Positions 20,674-28,321 of a DNA stretch of 34,636 nucleotides are shown here, one piece after another. The position numbers and the translations under genes were made by a program. The stretch spans positions 1 to 34,636 of the forward strand of contig JALELV010000108.1 in NCBI GenBank assembly GCA_022768545.1, read 5' to 3'. The notes under the pieces were generated by a model. It did no database searches. It saw nothing but the letters and a program-made list of their open reading frames with translations, and was not told the origin of the DNA. Positions within the stretch are counted from its first letter, which is position 1. Each line of letters opens with the position of its first letter. The stretch comes from Oscillospiraceae bacterium (GTDB lineage Bacteria > Bacillota > Clostridia > Oscillospirales > Ruminococcaceae).

Positions 20674-21225
20674 ATGAAAAACGTCCGGGAAATTGCGGCG
20701 GCCGGGTTGATGGCGGCGGTTTTGACGGCCTCCAAGTTTGCGCTGGACGCCCTGCCGAATATTGAACTTGTGAGCCTGCTCGTCATCGCGTATGCGCTGG
20801 AGCTGCCGCGCCTTGCCCTGCCCGCGGTGTACACCTATGTCCTGCTGTACGGGCTGCTCAACGGCTTTGGCATCTGGTGGTTCCCCCAGCTCTACGTCTG
20901 GCTGGTGCTCTACCTTGCGGCGCGGCTTTTCAGGCGCTCGGAGAGCGGCGTACTCTTTGCCGTGGTGTCCGCCCTGTTCGGCCTCTCCTACGGGGCGCTG
21001 TATGCCCTCTCCTACGGGGTGATGAACGGTGCGGCGGCCGGGTTTGCCTGGTGGGTGTCCGGCATCCCCTTTGACCTGCTCCACTGCGGCGGGAATTTTG
21101 CCTGCGCCCTTGTGCTGCTCAGGCCGGTCCGCCTTGCGCTGCGAAGGTGCGGAGGGCTGTTTCTGCGTCCGGGAGGCTCCGCCGCGGGGGGCGCGCAGGG
21201 AAAAAGAGATGGGAGCGCCTCCTGA
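20674..21225 (+). CDS. ECF transporter substrate-binding (S) component, predicted corrinoid-specific
   Basis: A 183-residue integral membrane protein beginning MKNVREIAAAGLMAAVLTASKFALDALPNIELV, the typical N-terminus of ECF S subunits, whose alanine-rich first segment contacts the T subunit. Six hydrophobic segments reach to about residue 150; a low-complexity tail (about 155-183) follows. The ATG is 1 bp after the DUF4430 stop, with only a weak binding site, so translation is coupled. No energising A, A' or T genes are nearby, so it should share a general ECF module encoded elsewhere. Corrinoid specificity is inferred from the riboswitch and DUF4430 partner, not from the sequence itself. 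Confidence 0.85.
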   Translation: MKNVREIAAAGLMAAVLTASKFALDALPNIELVSLLVIAYALELPRLALPAVYTYVLLYGLLNGFGIWWFPQLYVWLVLYLAARLFRRSESGVLFAVVSALFGLSYGALYALSYGVMNGAAAGFAWWVSGIPFDLLHCGGNFACALVLLRPVRLALRRCGGLFLRPGGSAAGGAQGKRDGSAS

Positions 21226-21280
21226 GGGCAGCTGTTTTTTGGCGAAAACGACGTTTTTTAAAAGCTTTGCCCGTTTTGTG

Positions 21281-21307
21281 TTGTCGGGGGGCATTTCGTG
21301 GTACAAT
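21281..21307 (+). promoter_or_regulatory. Candidate promoter of the DEAD-box helicase gene
   Basis: TACAAT (21302-21307) resembles other -10 boxes in this window. TTGTCG lies 15 nt upstream (21281-21286), a short spacer; TGTTGT at 17 nt is the alternative. Confidence 0.5.
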
Positions 21308-21386
21308 AAACAGAGGCGGCGTGCGGCCGGAGGCCCCCGCGCTGTTTGTAAGCTGATTTTTATCTGGAGTACTGTGAAGGATTTGG

Positions 21387-21425
21387 AACAGAAAAGGCTT
21401 AAAATGGGCCTTTTCTGTTTTTGTT
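21387..21425 (+). terminator. Intrinsic terminator in the helicase leader
   Basis: Perfect 12-bp arms AACAGAAAAGGC (21387-21398) and GCCTTTTCTGTT (21408-21419) are followed by TTTTTGTTTT. It lies after the candidate helicase promoter and 75 nt before the start codon. It could be an attenuator, or the terminator of the ECF operon if the promoter call is wrong. Confidence 0.8.
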
Positions 21426-21499
21426 TTCCGGGCGGAGGAGCAGGGCAGAGGCGCCCGGTGGAAAGAAGAACAGAAAACAGAAAAAGAACAGGAGAATCC

Positions 21500-23170
21500 A
21501 TGGGGAATTTGCGTTTTGAAGATTTGAATATATCGGAGCAGATCCGAAAAGGAATACGGGAGATGGGCTTTGAAGAGGCAACCCCGTCCAGAGCCAGGGT
21601 ATCCCGCTACTGCTGGAGGGGGCGGATGTGATCGCCCAGGCCCCTACCGGGACAGGAAAGACCTGCGCCTTCGGCATTCCCCTCATCCAGCGGACGGACC
21701 CCGCGGAGCGTGCGGTGCAGGGGCTTGTGCTCTGCCCCACCCGGGAGCTGGCAGTTCAGATCACCGGAGAGCTGCAGAACATCGCCCGCTTCTGCGGGGG
21801 GCGTGCGCATCGTACCGGTTTACGGGGGGCAGCCCATTGAACGGCAGATAGAGGCCCTGCGCAGAAAGCCCCAGATTATTGTGGCTACCCCGGGGCGGAT
21901 GATGGATCATCTGCGCCGGAGGACCATCCGCCTGGACCGGCTGAAAATGGCGGTGCTGGACGAAGCGGACGAGATGCTCAATATGGGCTTCCGGGAGGAC
22001 ATCGACACCATTTTGGAGGGGGCTCCCTCTGACCGGCAGACGGTGCTCTTTTCCGCTACGGTCTCCCCGGAGATCCGGGAGATCGCCGATACCTATCAGA
22101 GGGACGCGCAGCTGGTCCAGGTTACCCGCCGCGAGGTAACGGTGCCGAACATCGAGCAGTATTACGCCGAGGTGCGGGCAAGCGAAAAGATGGACGCGCT
22201 GGCCCGGCTGATGGACGCGAACGGGTACCGCCTGGCCATTGTGTTCTGCGATACCAAGCGGGCGGTGGATGAGCTCACCGCGGGGATGTCCGCCCGGGGT
22301 TGGGCCGCGGAGGCGCTCCACGGCGATATGAAGCAGTCTCAGCGGGATCGGGTGATGGACCGGTTCCGCCGGAGGGCGGTCAGCCTTCTGGTGGCCACTG
22401 ACGTGGCCGCCCGCGGCATCGATGTGGAGAACGTGGAAGCGGTGTTTAACTACGACGTCCCCGGCGATGACGAATACTATGTCCACCGCATCGGCCGCAC
22501 CGGGAGGAACAACCGGAAGGGGGCTGCCTATACGCTGGTGACCCGGCGGGAGCTGTACCGCCTGAGGGAGATTATGCGCTATACCAAGGCGGAAATCTCC
22601 CCGGCCGCCCTGCCCAGCGCCGCCGACGTGGAGGAGCTCCGGGTGCGGCGCAGGCTGGAGGAGGCAAAAGAGGCTGTTGCCTCCGGCGCCGCGGCACAGT
22701 ATGAGGGATATCTTCAAAAAATGCTGGAGGAGGGCTCTGCTGATGGGGCCGGTCTGAGGCAGATCGCCGCGGCTCTGCTGGCCCTCTCTGTGGGAGGCAG
22801 CCGGGCGGAGGAGCCCGCACCGGAAAAAAGCCGGGAAAGGCGGGGCAAAAAGCCTGCGGCAGTGCGGAAGGCCCGCCCGTCGGCGGACCCCGGCCCGGAG
22901 CCCGGTATGGTGCGCCTTTCTTTTAATATCGGAACGGAAAACCGTGTGGAGGCCCGGGATATGGTGCGGCTGATCGCGGGGGAATCCGGCCTGCCGGGCA
23001 GAGAGATCGGGAAGATCTCCATTTACGGGCGGCACGCCTTTGCCGAGGTGCCGGAGGGGGCCTGCGGACAGGTAGAGGAGGCACTCAGCGGAAAGCGCTA
23101 CCGGGGCCGTGTGCTGGCCGTGGAACACGCCGGGCGGGAAAAGAGATTTGACCGCTCCGCCCGCAGATGA
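21500..23170 (+). pseudogene. DEAD-box RNA helicase with DbpA-type C-terminal domain, broken by two compensating frameshifts
   Basis: From the ATG at 21500 the frame reads MGNLRFEDLNISEQIRKG to a GFEEATP Q-motif, then shifts at the C4 run 21582-21585; adding one C restores TPVQ. Walker A APTGTGKT and motif Ia PTRELAVQI lie in the shifted frame. A second shift at the G6 run 21796-21801 (one G too many) returns to the first frame. Downstream are TPGR, DEAD, SAT, VFCDTKRAVDEL, ATDVAARGIDV, YVHRIGRTGR, and an RRM-like DbpA domain near the end. Corrected, the protein has about 556 residues, normal for CshA/DeaD-type helicases that unwind RNA in ribosome assembly or decay. Both shifts sit in homopolymers, so assembly errors are likely; a true pseudogene is possible. 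Confidence 0.85.
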
Positions 23171-23176
23171 TACAAT
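23148..23176 (+). promoter_or_regulatory. Promoter of the NlpC/P60-like gene
   Basis: TTGACC (23148-23153), 17-nt spacer and TACAAT (23171-23176). It overlaps the end of the helicase gene. Confidence 0.75.
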
Positions 23177-23252
23177 GAACGGGTCAAATTTTAAGAAGGC
23201 GCCCGCGGGAGAAAAAAGCGGCGCGGGTATGCGGCAGGAGGGGGCAAAAGCT

Positions 23253-23819
23253 GTGGAGCAGAAGAGGAATTTTTATGTTGTGGTGACCCAGACGGGGACG
23301 ATCCTCTCCCGGGTGGTGCGGTTTTTTACCCGAAAGCCGTACAGCCACGCTTCTGTCAGTTTTAACCGCGAGCTCACCGATATGGCAAGCTTTGGCAGGC
23401 TGGTGCCCAAAAACCCTTTCCTGGCCGGTTTTGTGCACGAGAGCCGGGAAAAAGGGGTGTTCCTGATTTTTAAAAACACCCGGTGCCGCGTCTATCACAG
23501 GAAGGTGACGGAGGAGCAGTACCGGAGGGCCCGGGCGGTGGTGGCGCGGTTTGACGAAGACCCGTCGATCTATAAATTCAACCATTTGGGCATCCTCACC
23601 ACGGCGTTTCACGTGCCGCTGCATGTGAAAAACCGGTACTTCTGCTCCCAGTTTGTGGCGCAGGTGCTGGATGAGAGCGGGATCTGGCAGGCGGACCGGG
23701 ATTACGCCCTGGTGCGGCCCTACCACCTGTACCAGCTTCCGGGCTTTGCGCTGGTGTATGAGGGGCTCCTGCGGGATTACGACCCCGAACAGGCCCGGGC
23801 GGCGGAACAGGCCGGATAA
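23253..23819 (+). CDS. Permuted NlpC/P60 (YiiX/YycO-like) papain-fold hydrolase
   Basis: A 188-residue protein. I take GTG 23253, which has AGGAGGGGG upstream at good spacing; ATG 23229 has no site, and the longer open frame begins before the promoter. The order is that of the circularly permuted NlpC/P60 family: a strand FYVVVTQTGTILSRVVRF, the His in KPYSHASVSF (near residue 33), a mid-part of alternating strands and helices, and the catalytic Cys in YFCSQFVAQVLDESG (near residue 132), followed by PYHLYQLP. Members act on amide, acyl or peptidoglycan bonds, or on lipids; the substrate is unknown. There is no signal peptide, so it is probably cytosolic. It ends at a shared terminator. Confidence 0.82.
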   Translation: MEQKRNFYVVVTQTGTILSRVVRFFTRKPYSHASVSFNRELTDMASFGRLVPKNPFLAGFVHESREKGVFLIFKNTRCRVYHRKVTEEQYRRARAVVARFDEDPSIYKFNHLGILTTAFHVPLHVKNRYFCSQFVAQVLDESGIWQADRDYALVRPYHLYQLPGFALVYEGLLRDYDPEQARAAEQAG

Positions 23820-23830
23820 AACAAAAAGAG

Positions 23831-23863
23831 AAAAGGCGCCGGGGCTAACCCCCGGCGCCTTTT
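23831..23863. terminator. Bidirectional intrinsic terminator
   Basis: Perfect 14-bp arms AAAAGGCGCCGGGG and CCCCGGCGCCTTTT around a 5-nt loop, between the convergent NlpC/P60-like and chromate transporter genes. Confidence 0.88.
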
Positions 23864-23899
23864 GATATCCGCAGCATGCAAAGGCCCGCGGCAGGGCCG

Positions 23900-24430
23900 T
23901 CACCGCACCAGCAGCACCCCCAGGGCGGCGGAAAGGCCGATGACCGCGGGGACGGACCAGCGGAAGCGGAGCAGCAGAATGAGCACCGCAATGCCGATCA
24001 GGATGGTCCACAGGTCGACCGCGCCTCCCACCAGATAGTTGGAGGCGCCAAGGGAGACGATGGAGGAGAGGATCATACCGAAGCACACCGGGCGGATGCC
24101 GCGCATCATGCGCTCCAGCCAGGGGCTGCCCTTGAGCTTTGCCAGAAATGCGGCGGCGGCAAGGCACAGGGTGAGGGAGGGGGTGAGCACCCCCAACACC
24201 GCCACGACAGAGCCCGGGAGCCCCCCGGCCTGGATGCCGGCGAAGGTGGCGCAGTTGACGCCGAGGGAGCCGGGGGTCATTTCGGCGATGGCCACAATGT
24301 CCGATACCTGCCCGGCGGTGAGCCAGCCGTTGGCGGTCATCTCTGTGTTTACAAGGGGGATCATGGAGAGCCCGCCGAAGCTGCAGAACCCGATCTTGGC
24401 AAAGGAGAGGAACAGCTTAAGATACAGCAT
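23900..24430 (-). CDS. Chromate transporter (ChrA half protein)
   Basis: A 176-residue membrane protein of the short, single-domain chromate transporter type. It begins LFLSFAKIGFCSFGGLSMIPL, the family start motif (F-K-x-G-x-x-x-F-G-G), followed by TAGQVSDIVAIAEMTPGS (near 38-55), equivalent to the conserved EMTPGP segment, and TFAGIQAGGLPGSVVAVLG. Five to six hydrophobic segments are present. Short ChrA proteins work as pairs encoded next to each other, and the partner gene is directly upstream with a 14-bp overlap. The binding site is GGAGGGGAACG, inside the partner's end. True substrate is often uncertain for these; chromate efflux is a family label only. Confidence 0.9.
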   Translation of the reverse strand: MLYLKLFLSFAKIGFCSFGGLSMIPLVNTEMTANGWLTAGQVSDIVAIAEMTPGSLGVNCATFAGIQAGGLPGSVVAVLGVLTPSLTLCLAAAAFLAKLKGSPWLERMMRGIRPVCFGMILSSIVSLGASNYLVGGAVDLWTILIGIAVLILLLRFRWSVPAVIGLSAALGVLLVR

Positions 24431-24989
24431 GGCGTTCCCCTCCCCGGAAAATCAGCCCCGCTGCCACGCCCAGCAGGATGATGAGGATGTTGTTGACCCT
24501 GGTGAAAAGGCAAAGGGCCAGGGCGGCGCCGGCGAGGATGGCGCTGACCAGGTCGGGAAGGGAGGCCCTGCGGAGCTTTACGGCCGCCGCGATGATGATG
24601 GGAGCTACCGCCGCCCTTACCCCCGCCATGGCCCGCTCCACATAGGGGTTCCCTCGGATAAAATTGTAAAAAAGGGTCACGGCGGTGAGCACGATCATGG
24701 AGGGAAGGGTGAGCCCCGCGGCGCAGAGCACCGCGCCCACAGCCCCCATCATGCGGTAGCCGAACAGCACAGAGATATTGACCACCATAATGCCGGGCAG
24801 CGAGCGCCCCACCGACACGATATCCATCAGTTCTTCCTGGGCAAGCCACCGGCGGTTTTCCACAAACTCCTGTTGAAGCTGTGAAATAATGCTCCAGCTG
24901 CCCCCAAAGGTAAAGGCGCCTATTTTGAAAAACAGCCCGAAGAGGATAAGCCCCCTGGGCGCCGAACGGCCCTGGCTTTTCCGGTCCAT
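24417..24989 (-). CDS. Chromate transporter (ChrA half protein), partner subunit
   Basis: A 190-residue partner of the gene just downstream. The ATG at 24989 has GGGAGG upstream; a longer frame to 25091 has no site. After a basic N-terminus, GLFFKIGAFTFGGSWSIISQLQQEFVENRRWL carries the family motif with FGG, and LMDIVSVGRSLPGIMVVN (near 65-82) replaces the other half's EMTPGS segment. About six hydrophobic segments follow. The two halves have the usual antiparallel dual arrangement of paired short ChrA proteins. It is the first gene of the two-gene operon. No clear promoter could be assigned in 24990-25120. Confidence 0.9.
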   Translation of the reverse strand: MDRKSQGRSAPRGLILFGLFFKIGAFTFGGSWSIISQLQQEFVENRRWLAQEELMDIVSVGRSLPGIMVVNISVLFGYRMMGAVGAVLCAAGLTLPSMIVLTAVTLFYNFIRGNPYVERAMAGVRAAVAPIIIAAAVKLRRASLPDLVSAILAGAALALCLFTRVNNILIILLGVAAGLIFRGGERHAVS

Positions 24990-25210
24990 ACTGCAAGCCT
25001 CCCAGTTTTTTGAAATATGCCGGCGGCCGAAGCCCTCCCGGCGCCGGACAGCGTTTATTCTACACCACTTCGGAAACGATTTCAATTCCAAAGAAAGGGC
25101 ATGCGCCGTCTAAAAATTTTTGGCGGCTGTAACAAACAGGCCCGGGGGAAAGTTATGAGGATGAACGCGTTTTAAAAGAGGATATTCAAAACGGGAAAAG
25201 GGGTGTCGTC

Positions 25211-25516
25211 ATGAAAATATCGAAGGTCTTTGTGGGTTCCTTCCTGGCCGGGTATCTGCTGCTGGGTGTGTGCAATGTGCTGTCGGTCTCCTCCTACTAT
25301 GCTTTTTCCGCGGGGATCGGGGAAAAAGCGCTGGAATATCTGCTGATCCTGCTCTTCGACAACATGGGACACAAGCTTTTGACGGCGGGGCTCTTTTCCA
25401 TTGCGGCCGCCTTCGGTGTCCATGCGGCGGCGTGTATGCGCGGCGCCCCCCGGGGAAAAGGGAAAAAGGTTTTGCCAAAGGCCGGGGCAGAGGAGAGCCG
25501 GGGCCTGGCCGGGTAG
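25211..25516 (+). CDS. Small membrane protein (101 aa), unknown
   Basis: The ATG at 25211 lies behind AAAAGGGG. The product has a hydrophobic segment at about residues 6-30 (VFVGSFLAGYLLLGVCNVLSV), a short amphipathic loop with the helix GIGEKALEYLLILLFD, and a second segment around 55-73. The C-terminal 25 residues are basic (RGAPRGKGKKVLPK) and should face the cytosol. I do not recognise a family. The upstream 220 bp show no clear promoter. It sits alone between the chromate transporter operon, which points away, and the sigma factor promoter. Confidence 0.65.
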   Translation: MKISKVFVGSFLAGYLLLGVCNVLSVSSYYAFSAGIGEKALEYLLILLFDNMGHKLLTAGLFSIAAAFGVHAAACMRGAPRGKGKKVLPKAGAEESRGLAG

Positions 25517-25545
25517 GATTTTAGGCGGAGAAATATCCGAAGTGC

Positions 25546-25599
25546 TTGCGGTTTCGCCCTCTTTATAGTAATATTGTTTTCAGATAGAGAGAACAATAT
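25546..25599 (+). promoter_or_regulatory. Promoter region and dyad before the sigma factor gene
   Basis: TTGCGG (25546-25551), 17-nt spacer and TAATAT (25569-25574), a weak sigma-A match. ATATTGTT (25571-25578) and AACAATAT (25592-25599) are 8-bp inverted arms overlapping the -10 and start; a further ATATTG stands at 25601. Confidence 0.5.
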
Positions 25600-25622
25600 C
25601 ATATTGAGGGTGGGATGACAAA

Positions 25623-26195
25623 ATGTTCGGCGCTGCCAGAACAATGGGGGAAGACTGCGACGCCGTGAAGCTGGAGCAGCTTTACGCACTGCATAAAAAC
25701 GCCATGTTGTATACCGCTGTACGGATCCTGAAAGACCCGTACCTTGCAGAGGATGCGGTACAGAAGGCATTTATCCGGGTGCTGGATAATTTATACAAGA
25801 TCGAAAGCGTGGAAGGCCCGAAGACCAGGGCGTTCCTGGTGATCATCACCAGGAACGTGGCGATCACCATGTACAACGAGGCCAAGAAGGAAGCGATCCC
25901 CTTTGAGGAGATAGAGCGCGCGGGCGAAAATGAGGGTGCAGAGGGCTCCCCCTACGCGGCGGCGGTCTCCAGGGAAGCTCTTGAGGTGATCGCAAAAAAC
26001 ATAGCGAAGCTGGATAAAAAGTATTCCGATGTGCTGGTTTTGAAGTTTTATCATCAGTATTCCGACCGGGAGATCGCCGGTATTCTGGGCATCAGCCACG
26101 AAAACGTGAGGGTGCGGCTGCACCGGGCACGGGAGAAGCTGATGACACTGCTGAGAGAGGAGGAGATATTTTATGAGTCTGGAACACAGAAATGA
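25623..26195 (+). CDS. RNA polymerase sigma factor, ECF type (sigma-70 family)
   Basis: A 190-residue sigma factor with region 2 at about residues 15-85 (LEQLYALHKNAMLYTAVRILKDPYLAEDAVQKAFIRVLDNL, then TRAFLVIITRNVAI) and region 4 at about 130-180 (LDKKYSDVLVLKFYHQYSDREIAGILGISHENVRVRLHRAREKL), where the HTH is complete. The linker is short and charged, and no region 1 or 3 is present, the ECF layout. The start ATG follows GAGGGTGGGATGAC. The next gene begins inside this one (23-bp overlap) and codes for a membrane protein of the DUF4367 type, so the pair is likely a sigma factor with its regulator. The signal is unknown. Confidence 0.92.
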   Translation: MFGAARTMGEDCDAVKLEQLYALHKNAMLYTAVRILKDPYLAEDAVQKAFIRVLDNLYKIESVEGPKTRAFLVIITRNVAITMYNEAKKEAIPFEEIERAGENEGAEGSPYAAAVSREALEVIAKNIAKLDKKYSDVLVLKFYHQYSDREIAGILGISHENVRVRLHRAREKLMTLLREEEIFYESGTQK

Positions 26196-26901
26196 CGCGG
26201 CTTTTGACGAGCTGCTTCAGGAGGCGGGCGGGGAATACGTCCGTCAGATGCTGGCAGAGATGCCGGATGACGGGGAGCTTGCCGGGATGTTTCCAGAAAC
26301 TCCTTCCCTTGATCAGAAAATGGAGAGCGTGTTCCGCCGGGAAAGGCGGGACCGGGCCGCCCGGAAAGCGGCAAAATGGGGCAAAAGGGCCGCGGTGATC
26401 TGTCTGGTTGCCCTGGGCACCTGCTTTGCCACTATTTTTTCGGTAAAGGCTCTGCGGGTCCAGTTTTTAAGCATGTTTATTGAGCCGCACGAGGAGTATA
26501 CGGCTTTTTCCTTCCAGGGGGAGGAAGAAGATGTCCTCGCCAAGGCGGCGCCTCCGGTGGTAAACGACTACGAGGTGACCTATCTCCCCGACGGGTACCG
26601 GGAGATGGAAAACGATGATCATGAGTATATGCGCCTTTTTACCTATGAAAACGATGAGGGCGATATCATCCATCTGAGCATGATGGAAGCCACGGGAACG
26701 GGGATCTCTCTGGACACCGAAAACGCTGAGACAGGGAAGGCAGAGGTAAATGGGAACGAGTCCTTCTGGGTTCAGAAGGAAATGGAAGGTTCTACCTATG
26801 TGACCATTCTCTGGCACGACAACGAATGGGCCTTTATCCTCTCGGGACAGGAGCCCTACGGGGAAATGCTGCGCATGGCAGAGGGGATCCGGAAACAATG
26901 A
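26173..26901 (+). CDS. DUF4367 membrane protein, probable anti-sigma factor
   Basis: A 242-residue single-pass membrane protein. Residues 1-70 are a charged cytosolic part with helices (AAFDELLQEAGGEYVRQMLAEMPDDGELAGMF), followed by basic RRERRDRAARKAAKWGKR, and a membrane segment at about 75-95 (AAVICLVALGTCFATIF). The extracytoplasmic part (100-242) is a DUF4367 domain, with YLPDGYREMENDDHEYMRLFTYENDEGDIIHLSMM (near 135-170) and VQKEMEGSTYVTILWHDNEWAFILSG near the end. The gene overlaps the sigma factor gene by 23 bp, with AGGAGGAGA as binding site. By position and topology it is the anti-sigma factor, although no ZAS-type zinc motif (HxxxCxxC) is seen. Confidence 0.82.
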   Translation: MSLEHRNDAAFDELLQEAGGEYVRQMLAEMPDDGELAGMFPETPSLDQKMESVFRRERRDRAARKAAKWGKRAAVICLVALGTCFATIFSVKALRVQFLSMFIEPHEEYTAFSFQGEEEDVLAKAAPPVVNDYEVTYLPDGYREMENDDHEYMRLFTYENDEGDIIHLSMMEATGTGISLDTENAETGKAEVNGNESFWVQKEMEGSTYVTILWHDNEWAFILSGQEPYGEMLRMAEGIRKQ

Positions 26902-26920
26902 CCCGGAAGGGAAACTGCAG

Positions 26921-26954
26921 AGGGCCGGCGGAGATCACTCCGCCGGCCCTTTTG
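26921..26954 (+). terminator. Intrinsic terminator of the sigma operon
   Basis: Perfect 13-bp arms AGGGCCGGCGGAG and CTCCGCCGGCCCT around ATCA, followed by TTTT. Confidence 0.88.
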
Positions 26955-26978
26955 AAAGCCTTTGCCGGGGGAGAGAAG

Positions 26979-27007
26979 TTGAATTTCCTCCGGGGGTGTG
27001 CTATGCT
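26979..27007 (+). promoter_or_regulatory. Promoter of the cinA-merR operon
   Basis: TTGAAT (26979-26984), 17-nt spacer and TATGCT (27002-27007). Confidence 0.75.
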
Positions 27008-27043
27008 GAAACACGAAAAAACAGGCGGAAGGGAAGCGTCGGG

Positions 27044-28321
27044 ATGAAGGCGGAGATTTTATGCGTGGGCACGGAGATCCTGCTTGGGGATATCGTCAAC
27101 ACCAACGCGGCGTATCTGGCGCGGGAGCTGGCCGCCATCGGGGTGCCGGTCTACCATCAGTCGGTGGTGGGGGACAACCCCGGGCGGCTGGAGGCCCAGC
27201 TGAGGGATTCCTTTGGGCGCAGCGACCTGGTGATCCTGACCGGAGGGCTGGGTCCCACCTATGACGACCTGACCAAGGAGACGGCGGCGCGGTATTTCGG
27301 CCGCGATATGGTGATGGACGAGTCTTCTCTCCGGAGTATCGAGGCATTTTTTAAAAAGACAGGCCGGGAGATGACGGACAACAACCGCAAGCAGGCCCTC
27401 ATCCCGGAGGGGGCTGTGGTGTTTCAAAACCACTGTGGCACCGCCCCGGGCCTTGCCCTGGAGGCGGGGGGCAGGACGGCGATCCTGCTGCCGGGGCCGC
27501 CCCGGGAGATGCAGATGATGTATGAGACTGGGGTGCGCCCCTATCTGGAGCGTCTGTCGGGGCAGGTATTCCTCTCCCGCACCATCCATATCTTCGGCAT
27601 GGGAGAATCCGCTGTGGAGCAGAAGCTGCGCCCGGTAATCTCCAAAATGGAAAACCCCACGGCGGCGCCCTATGCCAAGACCGGCGAGGTACAGCTTCGG
27701 GTCACCGCCCGTGCGTCCACCTCCGCGGAAGCCGCACGGCTGGCAGACCCCGCCGTACAGCAGCTTTCGGAGGCGCTGGGCGGGGTGGTGTACGGTGTGG
27801 ACGTGGGGTCTTTGCAGAAAGCGGCGGTACAGGCCCTGCGGGAGCGGGGCCTTACGGCCGCCACGGCGGAGAGCTGTACCGGCGGCCTTGTTTCCAAGCG
27901 CATCACCGAGGTGCCCGGAGCGTCGGAGGTGTTCGGCTGCGGGGTGTGCAGCTATGCAAACGGGATCAAGGAAAAGCTGCTGGGTGTGCCCCACGCTGTC
28001 CTGGAGGCCAGGGGCGCCGTCTCGGAGGAGACGGCGGCGGCCATGGCGGAGGGGGCGGCCCGTCTGGCAGGGGCGGATATCGGCGTCTCCACTACCGGTA
28101 TCGCAGGGCCCGGGGGCGGCACGGCGCAAAAGCCCGTGGGGCTTGTATATGTGGGGGTGTGGAGCCGCTGGCACCGGGAGGTGCTGAGGCTGGAGCTTGC
28201 CCGGGGGCAGGCGGAGGAGCGGGAACAGATCCGCTATCTGGCCTCCTCCCACGCGCTCCACGCCCTCTGGAGGACGGCCCTGATGTACCAAAAGGAGCGG
28301 GTGGATGAAACGGTATTTTAA
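27044..28321 (+). CDS. cinA: CinA: competence/damage-inducible protein A with NMN amidase domain
   Basis: A 425-residue two-domain cytosolic protein. The N-terminal COG1058/MoaB-like domain (about 1-170) has KAEILCVGTEILLGDIVNTNAAYLAREL and VILTGGLGPTYDDLTKE, followed by TAPGLAL and LLPGPPREMQ. The C-terminal CinA domain (about 265-415) has TAATAESCTGGLVSKRIT with the active-site Ser, FGCGVCSYANGIKEKLLGV and STTGIAGPGGGT. The C-terminal part is the NMN deamidase (PncC) that recycles NMN; the N-terminal part is an ADP-ribose pyrophosphatase. I take the ATG at 27044 (GGAAGGGAAG upstream), since the promoter ends at 27007. The stop lies within the MerR gene start (17-bp overlap), so both are one operon. 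Confidence 0.94.
   Translation: MKAEILCVGTEILLGDIVNTNAAYLARELAAIGVPVYHQSVVGDNPGRLEAQLRDSFGRSDLVILTGGLGPTYDDLTKETAARYFGRDMVMDESSLRSIEAFFKKTGREMTDNNRKQALIPEGAVVFQNHCGTAPGLALEAGGRTAILLPGPPREMQMMYETGVRPYLERLSGQVFLSRTIHIFGMGESAVEQKLRPVISKMENPTAAPYAKTGEVQLRVTARASTSAEAARLADPAVQQLSEALGGVVYGVDVGSLQKAAVQALRERGLTAATAESCTGGLVSKRITEVPGASEVFGCGVCSYANGIKEKLLGVPHAVLEARGAVSEETAAAMAEGAARLAGADIGVSTTGIAGPGGGTAQKPVGLVYVGVWSRWHREVLRLELARGQAEEREQIRYLASSHALHALWRTALMYQKERVDETVF

Noticed and set aside
21761-23128. Minus-strand frame of 455 codons
   Set aside because: Antisense to the helicase gene, whose motifs are unmistakable on the plus strand.
21500-23170. Programmed ribosomal frameshifting in the helicase gene
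   Set aside because: Two opposite shifts at plain homopolymers without a slippery heptamer or stimulatory structure; assembly error or mutation is simpler.
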